Part shown: positions 41,520-51,298 of the stretch, piece by piece
Numbering within the stretch: the first letter of the stretch is position 1
Layout of the letters: every line of letters begins with the position of its first letter
Source of the DNA: Stenotrophomonas sp. SAU14A_NAIMI4_8
Lineage (GTDB): Bacteria > Pseudomonadota > Gammaproteobacteria > Xanthomonadales > Xanthomonadaceae
DNA length: 64,000 bases
NCBI RefSeq assembly: GCF_003086695.1
Contig: NZ_CP025999.1
Span: 353,820 to 417,819 of the forward strand
Direction of reading: 5' to 3'
Translations under genes and position numbers: made by a program
The notes under the pieces: model-generated
What the model was told of the DNA's origin: nothing
Databases searched by the model: none
The model's input: the letters and a program-made list of their open reading frames with translations, nothing else

Positions 41520-42704
41520 TCAGGCGTCTGCGCGGGCTCCAACAGCGCCTGGCAGCCACAGCAGCAGGGCCAGCACTGCCACGCTGGCACCGGCCACGCA
41601 TACGCCGGTCCAGCCGAAGTGCTGGTACACCTGCGCCGACAGCAGCGAGCCCAGCGAGCCGCCGATGAAATAGCCGGTCATGTAGCCGGCGTTGAGGCGG
41701 TTGCGCGCTTCCGGCTGCAGCGCGTAGATCAGGTTCTGGTTGCTGACATGCAGCAGCTGTGCGGCCAGGTCCAGCACCACCACGCCCACCAGCAGTGCCA
41801 GCAGCGAGTGCGCCGACAACCCCAGCGGCAGCCAGGACAGCAGCAGCATCAGCAGTGCGATGGCGGTTGCGCGGCCGGCCTGGCCGCGGTCGGCCATGCG
41901 CCCGGCCAGACCCGCCGCCAGCGTACCGGCGGCGCCGACCAGGCCGAACAGCCCGATGGTGGCGTCGCTGTAGGCGTAGGGCGGCTGCGCCAGCAGGAAC
42001 GCCAGCGGCGTCCAGAAGATGGCGAACATGGCAAAGCTGCAGGCCCCCAGCAGGGTGCGCTGGCGCAGCACCGGCTCCTGCACGAACAGCGTGCCGATCG
42101 AACGCAGCAGGGCGAAATAGCCCAGCCCGGCCGAGTGATGGAAGCGTGGCAGGCCGCGCTGCAGCGCGGCGGCGGTCAGCACCAGCACGCCAGCGGCGAT
42201 GGCATAGACCAGGCGCCAGTCGCCCAGGCTGGACAGCAGCCCGGCCACCGTGCGCGCCAGCAGGATGCCCAGCAGCAGGCCGCTCATCAGCGTGCCCACC
42301 ACGCGACCGCGGTGTTCCGGCGCGGCCAGGGTGGCGGCGAAGGGCACCAGCACCTGCGCCACCACCGAGAACAGACCGGTGATGGCCGTGCCCACCAGCA
42401 GCCAGGTCAGGCTGGGCGCGCAGGCGCTGATCACCAGACCGCCGGCCGACAGCAGGCTCATCACCACGATCAGGCGCCGCCGCTCGAACAGATCGCCCAG
42501 CGGCACCAGCAGGATCAGGCCGGCGGCATAGCTCAGCTGCGCGGCGGTCACCACCATGCCCACCTGCCCGAACGGCACCCCGAAGGCATCGGCGATGGTA
42601 TGCAGCAGCGGCTGGGCGTAGTAGTTGCTGGCCACCGCTACGCCGGTTGCCACCGACATCAGCAGCACCTGCCAGCGGTGCAGGGGGGGAAGGGCAGGGC
42701 TCAC
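41520..42704 (-). CDS. MFS exporter (second of two paralogues)
   Basis: 394 residues from GTG 42704; a GTG at 42731 is another option. Twelve helices. Landmarks shared with the exporter at 30417-31607: SNYYAQPLLHTIADAFG, PLGDLFERRRLIVVMS, ARTVAGLLSSLGDWR, GYMTGYFIGGSLGS. It diverges from a LysR-type regulator across 99 bases containing a T-N11-A dyad, the usual arrangement for regulator and target, and so is likely induced by that regulator's ligand. Confidence 0.86.
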   Translation of the reverse strand: MSPALPPLHRWQVLLMSVATGVAVASNYYAQPLLHTIADAFGVPFGQVGMVVTAAQLSYAAGLILLVPLGDLFERRRLIVVMSLLSAGGLVISACAPSLTWLLVGTAITGLFSVVAQVLVPFAATLAAPEHRGRVVGTLMSGLLLGILLARTVAGLLSSLGDWRLVYAIAAGVLVLTAAALQRGLPRFHHSAGLGYFALLRSIGTLFVQEPVLRQRTLLGACSFAMFAIFWTPLAFLLAQPPYAYSDATIGLFGLVGAAGTLAAGLAGRMADRGQAGRATAIALLMLLLSWLPLGLSAHSLLALLVGVVVLDLAAQLLHVSNQNLIYALQPEARNRLNAGYMTGYFIGGSLGSLLSAQVYQHFGWTGVCVAGASVAVLALLLWLPGAVGARADA

Positions 42705-42751
42705 GCGTTGTTCCGTAGTGCAGGGGCGCACAGTGTCCGCCTGCTGCGTCC

Positions 42752-42769
42752 ATGATGGAAATGAATCAT
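42752..42769. promoter_or_regulatory. LysR-type binding box between exporter and regulator genes
   Basis: ATGAT-GGAAATGA-ATCAT is an inverted repeat fitting the T-N11-A rule of LysR proteins. It lies 35 bases before the regulator start and 48 before the exporter start. Confidence 0.6.
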
Positions 42770-42803
42770 CATCATCCCTGTCATCTGAAAACGAGATACA
42801 TGG

Positions 42804-43691
42804 GTGAACCTGAAGCAGCTTGAATTTGCCGTGGCCCTGGCCGAAGAAGGCAACTTCACCCGTGCCGCCGCGCGCTGCCACGTGGTGCAGTCGGCGCTCA
42901 GCCACCAGATCGCTCATCTTGAACAGGAACTGGGCACGCTGCTGTTCGAGCGCCTGCCGCGCCAGGTGCGCACCACCGCGGCCGGTGAAGCGCTGCTGGT
43001 GCATGCGCGGCAGGTGCTGGCCAGCCTGCGCCACCTGCGCGCCGACGTGGCGGCGGTCAGCGGTGAAGTGCGCGGCATGCTGGCCATTGGCCAGATCTCC
43101 TCACTCACCGATATCGACGTGGTCGCGCTGCTGGCCGCGTTCCAGCAGGCGCACCCGCAGGTGGAATTCCAGCTGCGGGTGGACAAGAGCGAGACCCTGA
43201 TCGAGCAGGTGCAGGCGCGCGTGCTGGACGTGGCCCTGGTCGGGTTGGCGCCGTCAGCGCAGCTGGATGGGGTGTGCCAGCAGGTGCTGCTGGAAGAAGA
43301 CCTGGTGGCGGTGCTGGCGCCGGGCCATCGGCTGGCAGGCCGGCGGCGGTTGGCCCTGGCCGATCTGCAGGACGAAGCGCTGGTGGATTTCCCGCGCGGC
43401 ACCGGTGCGCGGCGCCAGACCGACGATGCCTTCGCTGCGGCCGGGCTGCCGCATGCGGTGCGCTTCGAGGTCAACCTGATGGAACTGGTGGAACGCTTCG
43501 TGCGCCAGGGCCTGGCGATCGGCATCGTGCCGGTGTCGATTGCCGCCGGCTTCCAGCACGTGCAGCAGGTGCCGCTGCAGCCCACGCCCACGCGCCGCGT
43601 GCACCTGGTCTGGCAGCGCCTGCCGACCCCGGCCGCGCGTGCCTTCGTGCAGGCCGTGCTCAGCCGCGCAGGCGCAGGCTCAGGCCCTTGA
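42804..43691 (+). CDS. LysR-family regulator
   Basis: 295 residues from GTG 42804. N-terminal winged helix-turn-helix: LKQLEFAVALAEEGNFTRAA and VVQSALSHQIAHLEQELG, then a linker helix and a two-lobe ligand-binding domain (ISSLTDIDVVALLAAF; LALADLQDEALVDFPRG; ELVERFVRQGLAIGIVP). It probably controls itself and the divergent MFS gene through the box at 42752-42769. Its last 32 bases overlap the end of the convergent YehS-like gene. Confidence 0.9.
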   Translation: MNLKQLEFAVALAEEGNFTRAAARCHVVQSALSHQIAHLEQELGTLLFERLPRQVRTTAAGEALLVHARQVLASLRHLRADVAAVSGEVRGMLAIGQISSLTDIDVVALLAAFQQAHPQVEFQLRVDKSETLIEQVQARVLDVALVGLAPSAQLDGVCQQVLLEEDLVAVLAPGHRLAGRRRLALADLQDEALVDFPRGTGARRQTDDAFAAAGLPHAVRFEVNLMELVERFVRQGLAIGIVPVSIAAGFQHVQQVPLQPTPTRRVHLVWQRLPTPAARAFVQAVLSRAGAGSGP

Positions 43692-44127
43692 GGAAGTTGC
43701 GCAGCATCTGGTCCAGGCAGCGCCGGTAGTTGGTGTGGCCGGGCTGGCGGAACAGCGCACCCACTTCCGACTTGGACACACGGAAGCCGGCACTGGCGAA
43801 GATCTCCATCAGGTCCACATCGCGCAGCTGGAAGGCCACGCGCAGCTTCTTCAGCACCAGGTTGTTGTCGATGCGGGTTTCCACCGGGCGCAGCGGCTGG
43901 CTTTCGTCGCGGCCGCGCAGGTGCACGATCAAGCCATCCAGGAAATGCGCCAGGGCACTGTCGCTCATCGCCTGGAAGCCGGGCTCATCTTCACGCAGCA
44001 GCCAGGCTTTCACCTGCTCGTTATCCACGGCGAATGCCGGGTCGGCCATCTGGCACAGGGTCACCACGTGGTGGTCACCCAGATCCAGGGAATAGCGCAC
44101 GCTGCGCAGGACATCGTTGTTGATCAT
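43660..44127 (-). CDS. DUF1456 family protein (YehS-like)
   Basis: 155 residues from ATG 44127. Family landmarks: MINNDVLRSVRYSLDL at the start, DLMEIFASAGFRVSKSEVGA and GHTNYRRCLDQMLRNFL near the end, the last two being the duplicated DUF1456 motif. Function unknown, probably nucleic-acid or protein binding. The open frame continues upstream for 500 codons but only as a mirror of other genes. Its end overlaps the LysR gene end by 32 bases. Confidence 0.86.
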   Translation of the reverse strand: MINNDVLRSVRYSLDLGDHHVVTLCQMADPAFAVDNEQVKAWLLREDEPGFQAMSDSALAHFLDGLIVHLRGRDESQPLRPVETRIDNNLVLKKLRVAFQLRDVDLMEIFASAGFRVSKSEVGALFRQPGHTNYRRCLDQMLRNFLKGLSLRLRG

Positions 44128-44211
44128 GGCCCATTGTACCGGCCCGGCCGCTGTCACCGGACTGTCACCGGATTGCAGCATCGTGGGCGCTCTCCCGCAC
44201 AGGTCCTCGCG

Positions 44212-44688
44212 ATGCGCCGGTTCGTCTTTTCCGCCCTGCTGCTGGCCAGCAGCTTCAGCGCCAGCGCGCAGGCCCCGTACGTACCGCTGGAACAGCGGCT
44301 GAGCGCGGCGCAGCTGGCCGAGATCGGGCTCAGCCCGGCACAGCTGCAGGCGCTGAACCGCGCGCTGCGCCAGGCCGAAGGGCCGGGGCCGGAAACCCGC
44401 ACCGCCGCCGCGCCGGTGCCGGCGGGCGTCCCCGCGCCGGCCGCCATGCACCTGGGGCTGGAAGAGGGCCCGGTGAGTGCGCGGCTGGTGGGCGAGGTGG
44501 CCGGCTGGGCGCCGGGCACCGTGTTCAGCCTGGACAACGGCCAGCAGTGGCAGGTCATGAAGGGCCAGATGACGTTGCGCGCACCGCTGCAGGCGCCGCA
44601 GATCGAAGTGATACCGGGCATTGCCGGGCGCTGGTTCCTGCAGGTCGATGAAGACCTGCCCAAGGCACGGGTGTTCCGCCTGCGCTGA
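44212..44688 (+). CDS. Secreted protein of unknown function
   Basis: 158 residues from ATG 44212. Signal peptide RRFVFSALLLASSFSASAQA. A short helical part (LEQRLSAAQLAEIGLSPAQL) precedes a Pro/Ala linker (AAPVPAGVPAPAA). A C-terminal beta-rich domain of about 75 residues follows, with VFSLDNGQQWQVMKGQM, a pattern seen in many small xanthomonad periplasmic proteins. Divergent from the YehS-like gene, 84 bases apart. Confidence 0.65.
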   Translation: MRRFVFSALLLASSFSASAQAPYVPLEQRLSAAQLAEIGLSPAQLQALNRALRQAEGPGPETRTAAAPVPAGVPAPAAMHLGLEEGPVSARLVGEVAGWAPGTVFSLDNGQQWQVMKGQMTLRAPLQAPQIEVIPGIAGRWFLQVDEDLPKARVFRLR

Positions 44689-44838
44689 ACGATGCCGGGG
44701 GCGGATCCCGGTGCCACCGGCACCGGGCGCTGACCCCAACCCGGGCACCCTGGCAGGGCACCCCGGCCCGATATGGCAAACGCAGGCGGCGGCCGACGGT
44801 GCCAGAATGGGGGTCTGGTTCCCCACGGAGTTGTCTGC

Positions 44839-45591
44839 ATGACCCGCACCGTCCTGATTACCGGCGCCACGTCCGGCTTCGGCGCCGCCGCCGTCCATCG
44901 CTTCGCCCAGGCCGGGTGGAAGGTGATCGCCACCGGCCGCCGTGGTGAGCGCCTGCAGCCGCTGGTCGACCGTTACGGCAAGGACGTGGTGCACGCGGCG
45001 GTGTTCGACGTGCGCGATCCGGTGGCGATGGAGGCCGCGCTGCTGGCCCTGCCGCCGGCCTTTGGCGATATCGATCTGCTGGTGAACAACGCCGGCCTCG
45101 CCCAGGGCACGGCGCCGGCGCAGAGCGCCAGTCTGAAGGACTGGACCACCATGATCGACACCAACATCACCGCACTGGTCACGCTGACCCACCGCCTGCT
45201 GCCGCTGCTGGTGGAGCGCAAGGGCGCGATCATCAACATCTCCTCGGTGGCCGGGGTCTACCCGTACCCGGGCGGCAACGCCTACGGCGGCACCAAGGCC
45301 TTCGTCAGCCAGTTCTCGCTGGGCCTGCGTTCGGACCTGCACGGCACCGGCGTGCGCGTGACCACCATCGAGCCGGGCATGGCCGAAACCGAGTTCACCG
45401 TGGTGCGCACCCATGGCGACCAGGCCGCCTCGGACAAGCTGTACACCGGCGCCAACCCGATGACCGCCGAAGACATCGCCGAACAGATCTTCTGGGTGGC
45501 CACGCTGCCGCCGCACCTGAACATCAATCGCCTGGAGCTGATGCCGGTCAGCCAGTCGTTCGCCGGCTTCCAGGTCGCCCGCGGGTTGTAG
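44839..45591 (+). CDS. ydfG: NADP-dependent short-chain dehydrogenase YdfG
   Basis: 250 residues, GGAG eight bases before ATG 44839. Nucleotide site TGATSGFG, NADP-type basic residues TGRRGERL, NNAG, and catalytic Ser-Tyr-Lys (NISSVAG; AYGGTKAF). EPGMAETEF and LNINRLELMPVSQSF-G match YdfG, which oxidises serine and 3-hydroxy acids and reduces malonic semialdehyde. The TAG stop (45589-45591) belongs to the GTAG head of the next SMAG unit. Confidence 0.86.
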   Translation: MTRTVLITGATSGFGAAAVHRFAQAGWKVIATGRRGERLQPLVDRYGKDVVHAAVFDVRDPVAMEAALLALPPAFGDIDLLVNNAGLAQGTAPAQSASLKDWTTMIDTNITALVTLTHRLLPLLVERKGAIINISSVAGVYPYPGGNAYGGTKAFVSQFSLGLRSDLHGTGVRVTTIEPGMAETEFTVVRTHGDQAASDKLYTGANPMTAEDIAEQIFWVATLPPHLNINRLELMPVSQSFAGFQVARGL

Positions 45592-45680
45592 AGTCGAGCC
45601 ATGCTCGACTGCGCCATTGCCGTCGTAGAGTCGAGCTTGCTCGACTGAGTTCAACAGCAGTCGAGCAAGCTCGACGCTAC
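45588..45680. repeat. Three SMAG units, AGTCGAGC family
   Basis: 45588-45611 and 45625-45646 point forward (GTAG heads, stems AGTCGAGC...GCTCGACT). 45659-45680 is inverted and ends CTAC. The second and third could pair as one long hairpin. Confidence 0.87.
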
Positions 45681-45687
45681 GAAAGCA

Positions 45688-45712
45688 AAAAGCCGGGCAT
45701 TGCCCGGCTTTT
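45688..45712. terminator. Bidirectional intrinsic terminator
   Basis: AAAAGCCGGGC-ATT-GCCCGGCTTTT, symmetrical with A and T runs, so it can end both the ydfG transcript and the convergent SPOR/argS transcript. Confidence 0.88.
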
Positions 45713-45716
45713 CAAC

Positions 45717-46595
45717 TTACTGCGCCTTGATCGCCATCGCCTGCAAGCCGGTGCCATCCAGCTTCTGCTTGGCTTCGGCCAGCTCGCCGGCGCTGCCGTA
45801 GGGCCCCATGCGCACGCGGTACACGGTCTTGCCATTGATCTGCGCCGATTCCACGCGTGCGGCCAGGCCCATCATGGCCAGCTTGGCCTTGGTCGCTTCT
45901 GCATCGCCAGACGCACCAAAGGCGCCGGCCTGCAGGATGTAGCGTGTGTTGTCAGCGGCGGCTGCCGGTGCCGCAGCCGCAGCCGGCGGCTGCGCCGCGG
46001 TTTCGGTGCGTACCGGTGCGGTGGCCGGCGGGGTCGCCGCTGCCGCCGCGGGGCGTTCACTCAACGGCGCCGGCAACGGGCGTTCGCTGGCGGTCACCGC
46101 AGCGGTGCTGGCCACGCTGGCCGTTGCTGCTGGGGCGGCAGCCGGCGTTGCAGCCGGCGCAGCCGGAACCGGCTTGCCTTCCAGTGCGGCCTGAGCGCGT
46201 TGTGCTTCGGCCTTGGCCCGGCGCAGTTCCTCGGCCCGCGCGCTGGCGGCCAGTTCGGCGTCGGACATCTCCACTTCCTTGCCCGGCAGCAGGGTGTAGA
46301 AGTCGTACTGGGTGGCGGTCGGCTTTTCCGGTTCAGCCGGTTTGGTGGCAGCGGCCGGCGTGGCCGGCTGGCTGCCGACATCGGCATCGGCGTCGGCCAC
46401 CGGCGCCGGCTGCGCGTTCGGGTTCGGCTGCGGCCCGGCACGCAGGAAACCATCGCCTTCGCCCTTGAACAGATTGGGCGCCGCCAAAAACACCACGGCG
46501 GCAATGGCCACACCGGCCACCAGCCACACCCATCCGGGCGTGCCCTGGCTGCTGCTGTTGCGCCTGGCCTGTGTCTTGCCGCGTCGTGCTGCCAT
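45717..46595 (-). CDS. SPOR-domain membrane protein (FtsN-like)
   Basis: 292 residues. Short basic cytoplasmic tail (ARRGKTQARRNSSSQ), one helix (WVWLVAGVAIAAVVFLAAP), a long Pro/Ala-rich periplasmic linker, and a C-terminal SPOR domain (YILQAGAFGASGDAEATKAK, VYRVRMGPYGSAGEL). SPOR domains bind denuded glycan at the division site; this layout is that of FtsN or DedD. It follows argS by 21 bases on the same strand, an arrangement I recall in related genomes. Confidence 0.85.
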   Translation of the reverse strand: MAARRGKTQARRNSSSQGTPGWVWLVAGVAIAAVVFLAAPNLFKGEGDGFLRAGPQPNPNAQPAPVADADADVGSQPATPAAATKPAEPEKPTATQYDFYTLLPGKEVEMSDAELAASARAEELRRAKAEAQRAQAALEGKPVPAAPAATPAAAPAATASVASTAAVTASERPLPAPLSERPAAAAATPPATAPVRTETAAQPPAAAAAPAAAADNTRYILQAGAFGASGDAEATKAKLAMMGLAARVESAQINGKTVYRVRMGPYGSAGELAEAKQKLDGTGLQAMAIKAQ

Positions 46596-46616
46596 GTCTA
46601 CTGCTTCTCCGGGGAA

Positions 46617-48305
46617 TTACATTTTTTCCGGGGCGCTGACGCCCAGGAGGTCGAGGCCGTTGGCCAGCACCTGCCGTGCCGCGTTGGCCAGGGCCAGGCG
46701 TGCATCCAGCTCGGACTGATCCAGTTCGAGGATCTTCTTGCTCTGATACCACGTGTGGAAGGCGTGTGCCAGTTCGCGCAGATACTGCGCCACCAGGTGC
46801 GGTTCCATCAGCGTGCCGGCCGATTCCACCACTTCGGGGTAGCGCGACATTTCCACCATGAGCCACAGCGAGGCTTCGTCGTCCAGCGTGGTCAGACCGG
46901 CCAGGCCGGCGCTGGGCGAATGGGTGATGCCCTTTTCCTGGGCCTGGCGCAGCAGGCTGCACACGCGTGCATGCGCGTACTGCACGTAGAACACCGGGTT
47001 GTCGTTGCTCTGCTGGCGGGCCAGGTCGATGTCGAAGGTCAGCTGCGAATCGGGCTTGCGCGCGATCAGGAACCAACGGGTGGCATCACGGCCGGCTTCG
47101 TCAATCAGGTCGCGCAGGGTGAAGTAGCTGCCGGCACGCTTGGACAGCTTCACTTCTTCGCCGCCACGCATCACCGTCACCATCTGGTGCAGCACGTATT
47201 CGGGCCAGCCCTGCGGAATACCCACTTCCATGGCCTGCAGGCCGGCGCGCACGCGCGCCAGCGAACCGTGGTGGTCGGCACCCAGTTCGGTGATCGCGCG
47301 CTCGTAGCCGCGCTGCCACTTGGACAGGTGGTAGGCCACGTCCGGCACGAAATAGGTGAAGGTGCCGTCGGACTTGCGCATCACGCGGTCCTTGTCGTCA
47401 CCGAAGTCGGTGCTGCGCAGCCACAGAGCGCCGCCTTCCTCGTAGGTGTGGCCCGAGGCCTGCAGCTTGGCTACTGCTTCGGCCACCTTGCCGTCGGCGT
47501 ACAGCGAGCTTTCCAGGAAGTAGATGTCGAAATCCACGCCGAACGCGGCCAGGTCCAGGTTCTGCTCGTTGCGCAGGTAGGCCACGGCGAAGCGACGGAT
47601 GGCCTGCAGGTCGTCCGGGTCCTTGGCGCCGACCACGGTGGTGCCTTCCAGATCCACGCTGGCGCCGGCCATGTAGGCACGGCCCACATCGGCAATGTAT
47701 TCACCGCGGTAGCCGCCTTCGGGCCAACCGTCCTGGTCGGGCGCGATGCCCTTCACGCGGGCCTGGGTGGACAGCGCCAGGTTTTCGATCTGCACGCCGG
47801 CGTCGTTGTAGTAGAACTCGCGCTTGGCGTTCCAGCCGTTGGCATCCAGCACGCGGGCAATGCAGTCGCCGATGGCCGCCGCGCGGCCGTGGCCGACATG
47901 CAGCGGGCCGGTCGGGTTGGCCGACACATACTCAACGCCCACCGTGCGGCCATTGCCGGACAGGTTGCGGCCGTAGTCGTGGGCTTCCTTCAGCACCAGC
48001 GCGGCTTCGCGCTGGTAGGCGGCCGGGGCCAGGTGGAAATTGATGAAGCCCGGGCCGGCGATCTCGACCTTGCTGACGTCCTCGCTGCGCGGCAGTGCGT
48101 CCACCAGCGCCTGCGCCACGGCACGCGGGTTGCTGCGCGCGGCCTTGGCCAGCAGCATGGCGGCGTTGGTGGCGAAGTCGCCATGCTCGCGGGTCTTCGG
48201 GCGTTCGACCACGAAGTCCGGCGTCAGGGTGTCGGCGGGCAGGGTGCCATTGGCGCGCAAGGCTTCGATGCCTTGGTTGATCAGGGCGCGGAGGAGATTT
48301 TTCAC
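46617..48305 (-). CDS. argS: Arginyl-tRNA synthetase
   Basis: 562 residues, full length. HIGH-type motif HVGHGR in [18 protein letters not shown]. The KMSKS equivalent is KLSKRAG, whose second lysine is replaced as in many ArgRS. Class-I catalytic core, N-terminal Add1 domain ([17 protein letters not shown]) and a C-terminal DALR anticodon domain ([18 protein letters not shown]) are present. Essential for translation. Start ATG 48305. Confidence 0.95.
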   Translation of the reverse strand: MKNLLRALINQGIEALRANGTLPADTLTPDFVVERPKTREHGDFATNAAMLLAKAARSNPRAVAQALVDALPRSEDVSKVEIAGPGFINFHLAPAAYQREAALVLKEAHDYGRNLSGNGRTVGVEYVSANPTGPLHVGHGRAAAIGDCIARVLDANGWNAKREFYYNDAGVQIENLALSTQARVKGIAPDQDGWPEGGYRGEYIADVGRAYMAGASVDLEGTTVVGAKDPDDLQAIRRFAVAYLRNEQNLDLAAFGVDFDIYFLESSLYADGKVAEAVAKLQASGHTYEEGGALWLRSTDFGDDKDRVMRKSDGTFTYFVPDVAYHLSKWQRGYERAITELGADHHGSLARVRAGLQAMEVGIPQGWPEYVLHQMVTVMRGGEEVKLSKRAGSYFTLRDLIDEAGRDATRWFLIARKPDSQLTFDIDLARQQSNDNPVFYVQYAHARVCSLLRQAQEKGITHSPSAGLAGLTTLDDEASLWLMVEMSRYPEVVESAGTLMEPHLVAQYLRELAHAFHTWYQSKKILELDQSELDARLALANAARQVLANGLDLLGVSAPEKM

Positions 48306-48408
48306 GAGGCCTGCTGTGAGAATGAGCGGCGGAATCGTCCATTTTAGCGCAGATACCGGTCAACCCGCTGACCGGGCGCCTGCGGCCGGGGCCAGCGCTG
48401 CGGCCGGT

Positions 48409-49113
48409 TCAGCCGGGCAGGCGGGCGCCCACCTTCGGCAGCAGACCCCGTTCAGCAAACGACACCGGGCGCCCTTCGCCCACCACGAAGTGGTCCAGCA
48501 GGCGCACGTCCACCATGGCCAGGGCCTGCTGCAGTTCGCGGGTGATGCGGGTATCGGCGGCCGACGGTTCAGGATCGCCGGAGGGGTGGTTGTGGCTGAG
48601 GATGACCGCGGCGGCGTTGTGCAGCAGGGCCCGACGCACCACTTCGCGCGGGTAGACCGGGGCGGCATTGATCGTGCCCTGGAACAATTCTTCGCAGGCC
48701 AGCAGGCGGTGGCGGTTGTCCAGGAACAGGGCCATGAAGATTTCCCGGGGCTGGCCGCGCAGCCGGTGCTGCAGGTAGCGGCCCACGGCGCTGGGGTTTT
48801 CGCCCACGCAGTCGCCCTGCTGCAGCTCGGCGGCCAGGTAGCGCTGGGCCAGCTCCAGACCCGCGGCCAGGGTGCAGCTGCGCGCCGGGCCCAGCCCAGG
48901 CAGGCGGGTCAGTTCGGCGGGCGGTCGGTCCAGCAGCACCCGTAACGGGCCGTGGGCCTGCAGCAGGTCGCGCGCGGTCTGCACGGCGTCGCGCCCGCCG
49001 AAGCCCGAGCCCAGGAACAGGGCGAGCAGTTCGGCATCGGACAGGGCGGCCGGACCGCGGGCCAGCAGCTTCTCGCGGGGGCGTTCGTTCTCGGGCCAGT
49101 CGAGGATGGTCAT
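48409..49113 (-). CDS. radC: RadC-family JAMM-domain protein
   Basis: 234 residues. Opening [15 protein letters not shown] is typical. Helix-hairpin-helix [15 protein letters not shown], then the JAMM metal motif with [14 protein letters not shown] (two His, one Asp) and the upstream Glu ([18 protein letters not shown]). Once thought a DNA-repair protein; its true role is unsettled. It lies between argS and a regulator gene, diverging from coaBC, near which radC often lies. Confidence 0.9.
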   Translation of the reverse strand: MTILDWPENERPREKLLARGPAALSDAELLALFLGSGFGGRDAVQTARDLLQAHGPLRVLLDRPPAELTRLPGLGPARSCTLAAGLELAQRYLAAELQQGDCVGENPSAVGRYLQHRLRGQPREIFMALFLDNRHRLLACEELFQGTINAAPVYPREVVRRALLHNAAAVILSHNHPSGDPEPSAADTRITRELQQALAMVDVRLLDHFVVGEGRPVSFAERGLLPKVGARLPG

Positions 49114-49182
49114 GGCCCATCGTGGCCGCCCGCGATCGTCGCGGGCATCGGCGCTTGCCGCGCCCTGCGGTGGGGCAAGCCC

Positions 49183-49809
49183 TCAATCGCGCTGGCGCTT
49201 CAGGTATTCGTACAGTTCCTGGTTGCTGTGCAGGCCCAGCTTGCGCTTGGCTTCGGCCTTCTGCCGGCTGATGGTCTTGGCGCTGCGGCCGCTGTGGTCG
49301 GCGATCGCATTCACGCTCAGACCCTCGGCCAGCAGCTGCATCACTTCCTGTTCGCGCGCCGACAGCGGTGAGGGTTCGCGTTGGAACATCAGGTCGCGTG
49401 ACTGCAGGTGCCGGCGCAGCTGCTGGGAAACGAACACCTGCCCGCCCATGGCCGCATGCAGCGCCTGCGGCAGCTCGGCGAAATCGGCGGCCTTGTCGAC
49501 CAGACCATGCACGCCATCACGCAGCAGCCCATCCAGCAGGCCGGGATGGCGCGCGCCGGTCAGCACCACCACGGGCAGCTGTGGGTGCCGCTCGCGCAGG
49601 GCCGCCACCAGTTCCGGGCCGTCCGGACCGGGGCCGGGCATGGCCAGGTCGGTCAGCACGGCATGGCAGCGGCGCTCGTCCACCAGGCGCAGCAGGCCGG
49701 CGCCATCGCAGGCGGCGCCGGCCACATCCAGACGGTGGCGTTCGAGCACGATGCGGATGCCGTGCAGGACCACCGGGTGGTCGTCGGCAATGATGATGCG
49801 CGGGTGCAC
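49183..49809 (-). CDS. Orphan NarL/RcsB-type response regulator
   Basis: 208 residues from GTG 49809, supported by AGGAG six bases upstream; the frame runs on to 49929 without one. Receiver: IIIADDHPVVLHG, phosphoacceptor D54 (AVLTDLAMPG), Thr in VVLTGARH, Lys in GLVDKAADF. Output helix-turn-helix: SAREQEVMQLLAEGLSVNAI and SGRSAKTISRQKAEAKRKLG. No kinase gene nearby. Divergent from coaBC. Confidence 0.87.
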   Translation of the reverse strand: MHPRIIIADDHPVVLHGIRIVLERHRLDVAGAACDGAGLLRLVDERRCHAVLTDLAMPGPGPDGPELVAALRERHPQLPVVVLTGARHPGLLDGLLRDGVHGLVDKAADFAELPQALHAAMGGQVFVSQQLRRHLQSRDLMFQREPSPLSAREQEVMQLLAEGLSVNAIADHSGRSAKTISRQKAEAKRKLGLHSNQELYEYLKRQRD

Positions 49810-49891
49810 GGCATGCTCCTGGGAAAACAGACGGCACACGCGGCGTGGCCACCTATGATTCTGCAAACAGCGCGGCCGCACAGGTATAGGA

Positions 49892-49926
49892 AAGTTCCGA
49901 ATCGAACAATGGTCCATGCGGAACTT
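49892..49926. promoter_or_regulatory. Inverted repeat in the regulator/coaBC gap
   Basis: AAGTTCC (49892-49898) and GGAACTT (49920-49926) are 7-bp arms 21 bases apart in the 226-bp divergent region. GGAACTT equals the sigma-E -35 consensus but no matching -10 follows on either strand. Confidence 0.3.
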
Positions 49927-50035
49927 CATGTGGTCATAACCCTATGTGCTGATAGCGGCCCGCTATGTGCGCCATGCACCGGGACGCCACCGCCCTTCGG
50001 GTAAGCTAGCGCCCTCGTTTGCACAGGAATTCCAG

Positions 50036-51298
50036 GTGGCTGATTCTCCCAACGCCTCCCCCGCGCCGGCCCGCGCGCTGGCGGGCCAGAAACTGCTGTT
50101 GTGCGTGGGCGGTGGCATCGCTGCGTACAAGGCCCTGGAACTGGTGCGGCGCCTGCGTGATGCCGGCGCCCTGGTGCAGGTGGCCATGACTGCCGGTGCG
50201 CAGCAGTTCGTCACCCCGCTCAGCTTCCAGGCGCTGTCCGGCCTGCCGACCCGCACCACGCTGTGGGACAGCGCGGCCGAGCAGGCCATGGGCCATATCG
50301 AACTGGCGCGCTGGGCCGACCGTATCGTGGTCGCCCCCGGCACCGCCGATCTGCTGGCCCGCCTGGCCCACGGCCACGCCGACGACCTGGTCAGCACGCT
50401 GTGCCTGGCCAGCACCGCGCCGCTGACCGTGTGCCCGGCCATGAACCACCGCATGTGGCTGCACCCGGCCACCCAGGCCAACATCGCCCTGCTGCGCCAG
50501 CGCGGCGCACAGGTGATCGGCCCGGTGGATGGCCCGCTGGCCGAAGGTGAATCGGGCCCCGGCCGGCTGGCCGAACCGGGCGACATCGTGGCCGCGCTGG
50601 CCGCCGTGGGTGCACCGCCGGTGGCCGAGGCCGCGCCGGAAACCCGCGCGCTGCAGGGCCTGCGCCTGCTCATCAGCGCCGGCCCGACCTATGAAGACAT
50701 CGACCCGGTGCGCTACGTCGGCAACCGCAGCAGCGGCAAGATGGGCTTCGCCCTGGCCGCAGCGGCCGCCACGATGGGCGCGCAGGTGGTGCTGGTCAGC
50801 GGCCCGGTGCAGCTGCCCACGCCGCCCGGCGTGCAGCGCGTGGATGTGCGCTCGGCCGCGCAGATGCGCCAGGCCGTGCTGGACGCGTTGCCGGCAGACA
50901 TCTACATCGGTGCCGCCGCCGTGTCCGACTACACCCCGCGCCAGGTGGCCGCGCAGAAGCTGAAGAAGACCGCCGACAGCCAGTCGCTGGTGATCGAGCT
51001 GGTGCGCACCCCGGACATCCTGGCCGAGGTGGCCGCGCAGACCCAGGCCCTGAAGCTGGTGGTCGGCTTCGCTGCCGAAACCCACGATGTGGAGAAGTAC
51101 GCGCGCGGCAAGCTGGTCGACAAGCGCCTGGACCTGGTGATCGCCAACCAGGTGGGCATCAGCGGCGGCGGCTTCGAAAGTGACAACAATGCGGCCACTG
51201 CCTTCTGGCAGGACGGCGAACAGGTATTCCCGGCCACCAGCAAGCGCGAACTGGCCGAACAACTGCTGGCGCTGATCGCGCGGAGGCTTACGGCATGA
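50036..51298 (+). CDS. coaBC: Bifunctional CoaBC (PPC decarboxylase / PPC synthetase)
   Basis: 420 residues from GTG 50036. The N-terminal flavoprotein CoaC half has [18 protein letters not shown], the catalytic-site [10 protein letters not shown] and the FMN site. The C-terminal CoaB half has [24 protein letters not shown] and [15 protein letters not shown]. It makes 4'-phosphopantetheine from phosphopantothenate and cysteine, using CTP. Overlaps dut by ATGA (51295-51298), a conserved pair in gammaproteobacteria. Confidence 0.94.
   Translation: MADSPNASPAPARALAGQKLLLCVGGGIAAYKALELVRRLRDAGALVQVAMTAGAQQFVTPLSFQALSGLPTRTTLWDSAAEQAMGHIELARWADRIVVAPGTADLLARLAHGHADDLVSTLCLASTAPLTVCPAMNHRMWLHPATQANIALLRQRGAQVIGPVDGPLAEGESGPGRLAEPGDIVAALAAVGAPPVAEAAPETRALQGLRLLISAGPTYEDIDPVRYVGNRSSGKMGFALAAAAATMGAQVVLVSGPVQLPTPPGVQRVDVRSAAQMRQAVLDALPADIYIGAAAVSDYTPRQVAAQKLKKTADSQSLVIELVRTPDILAEVAAQTQALKLVVGFAAETHDVEKYARGKLVDKRLDLVIANQVGISGGGFESDNNAATAFWQDGEQVFPATSKRELAEQLLALIARRLTA

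Noticed and set aside
49892..49926. Sigma-E promoter based on GGAACTT
   Set aside because: No TCTGA-like -10 at 15-17 bases on either strand.
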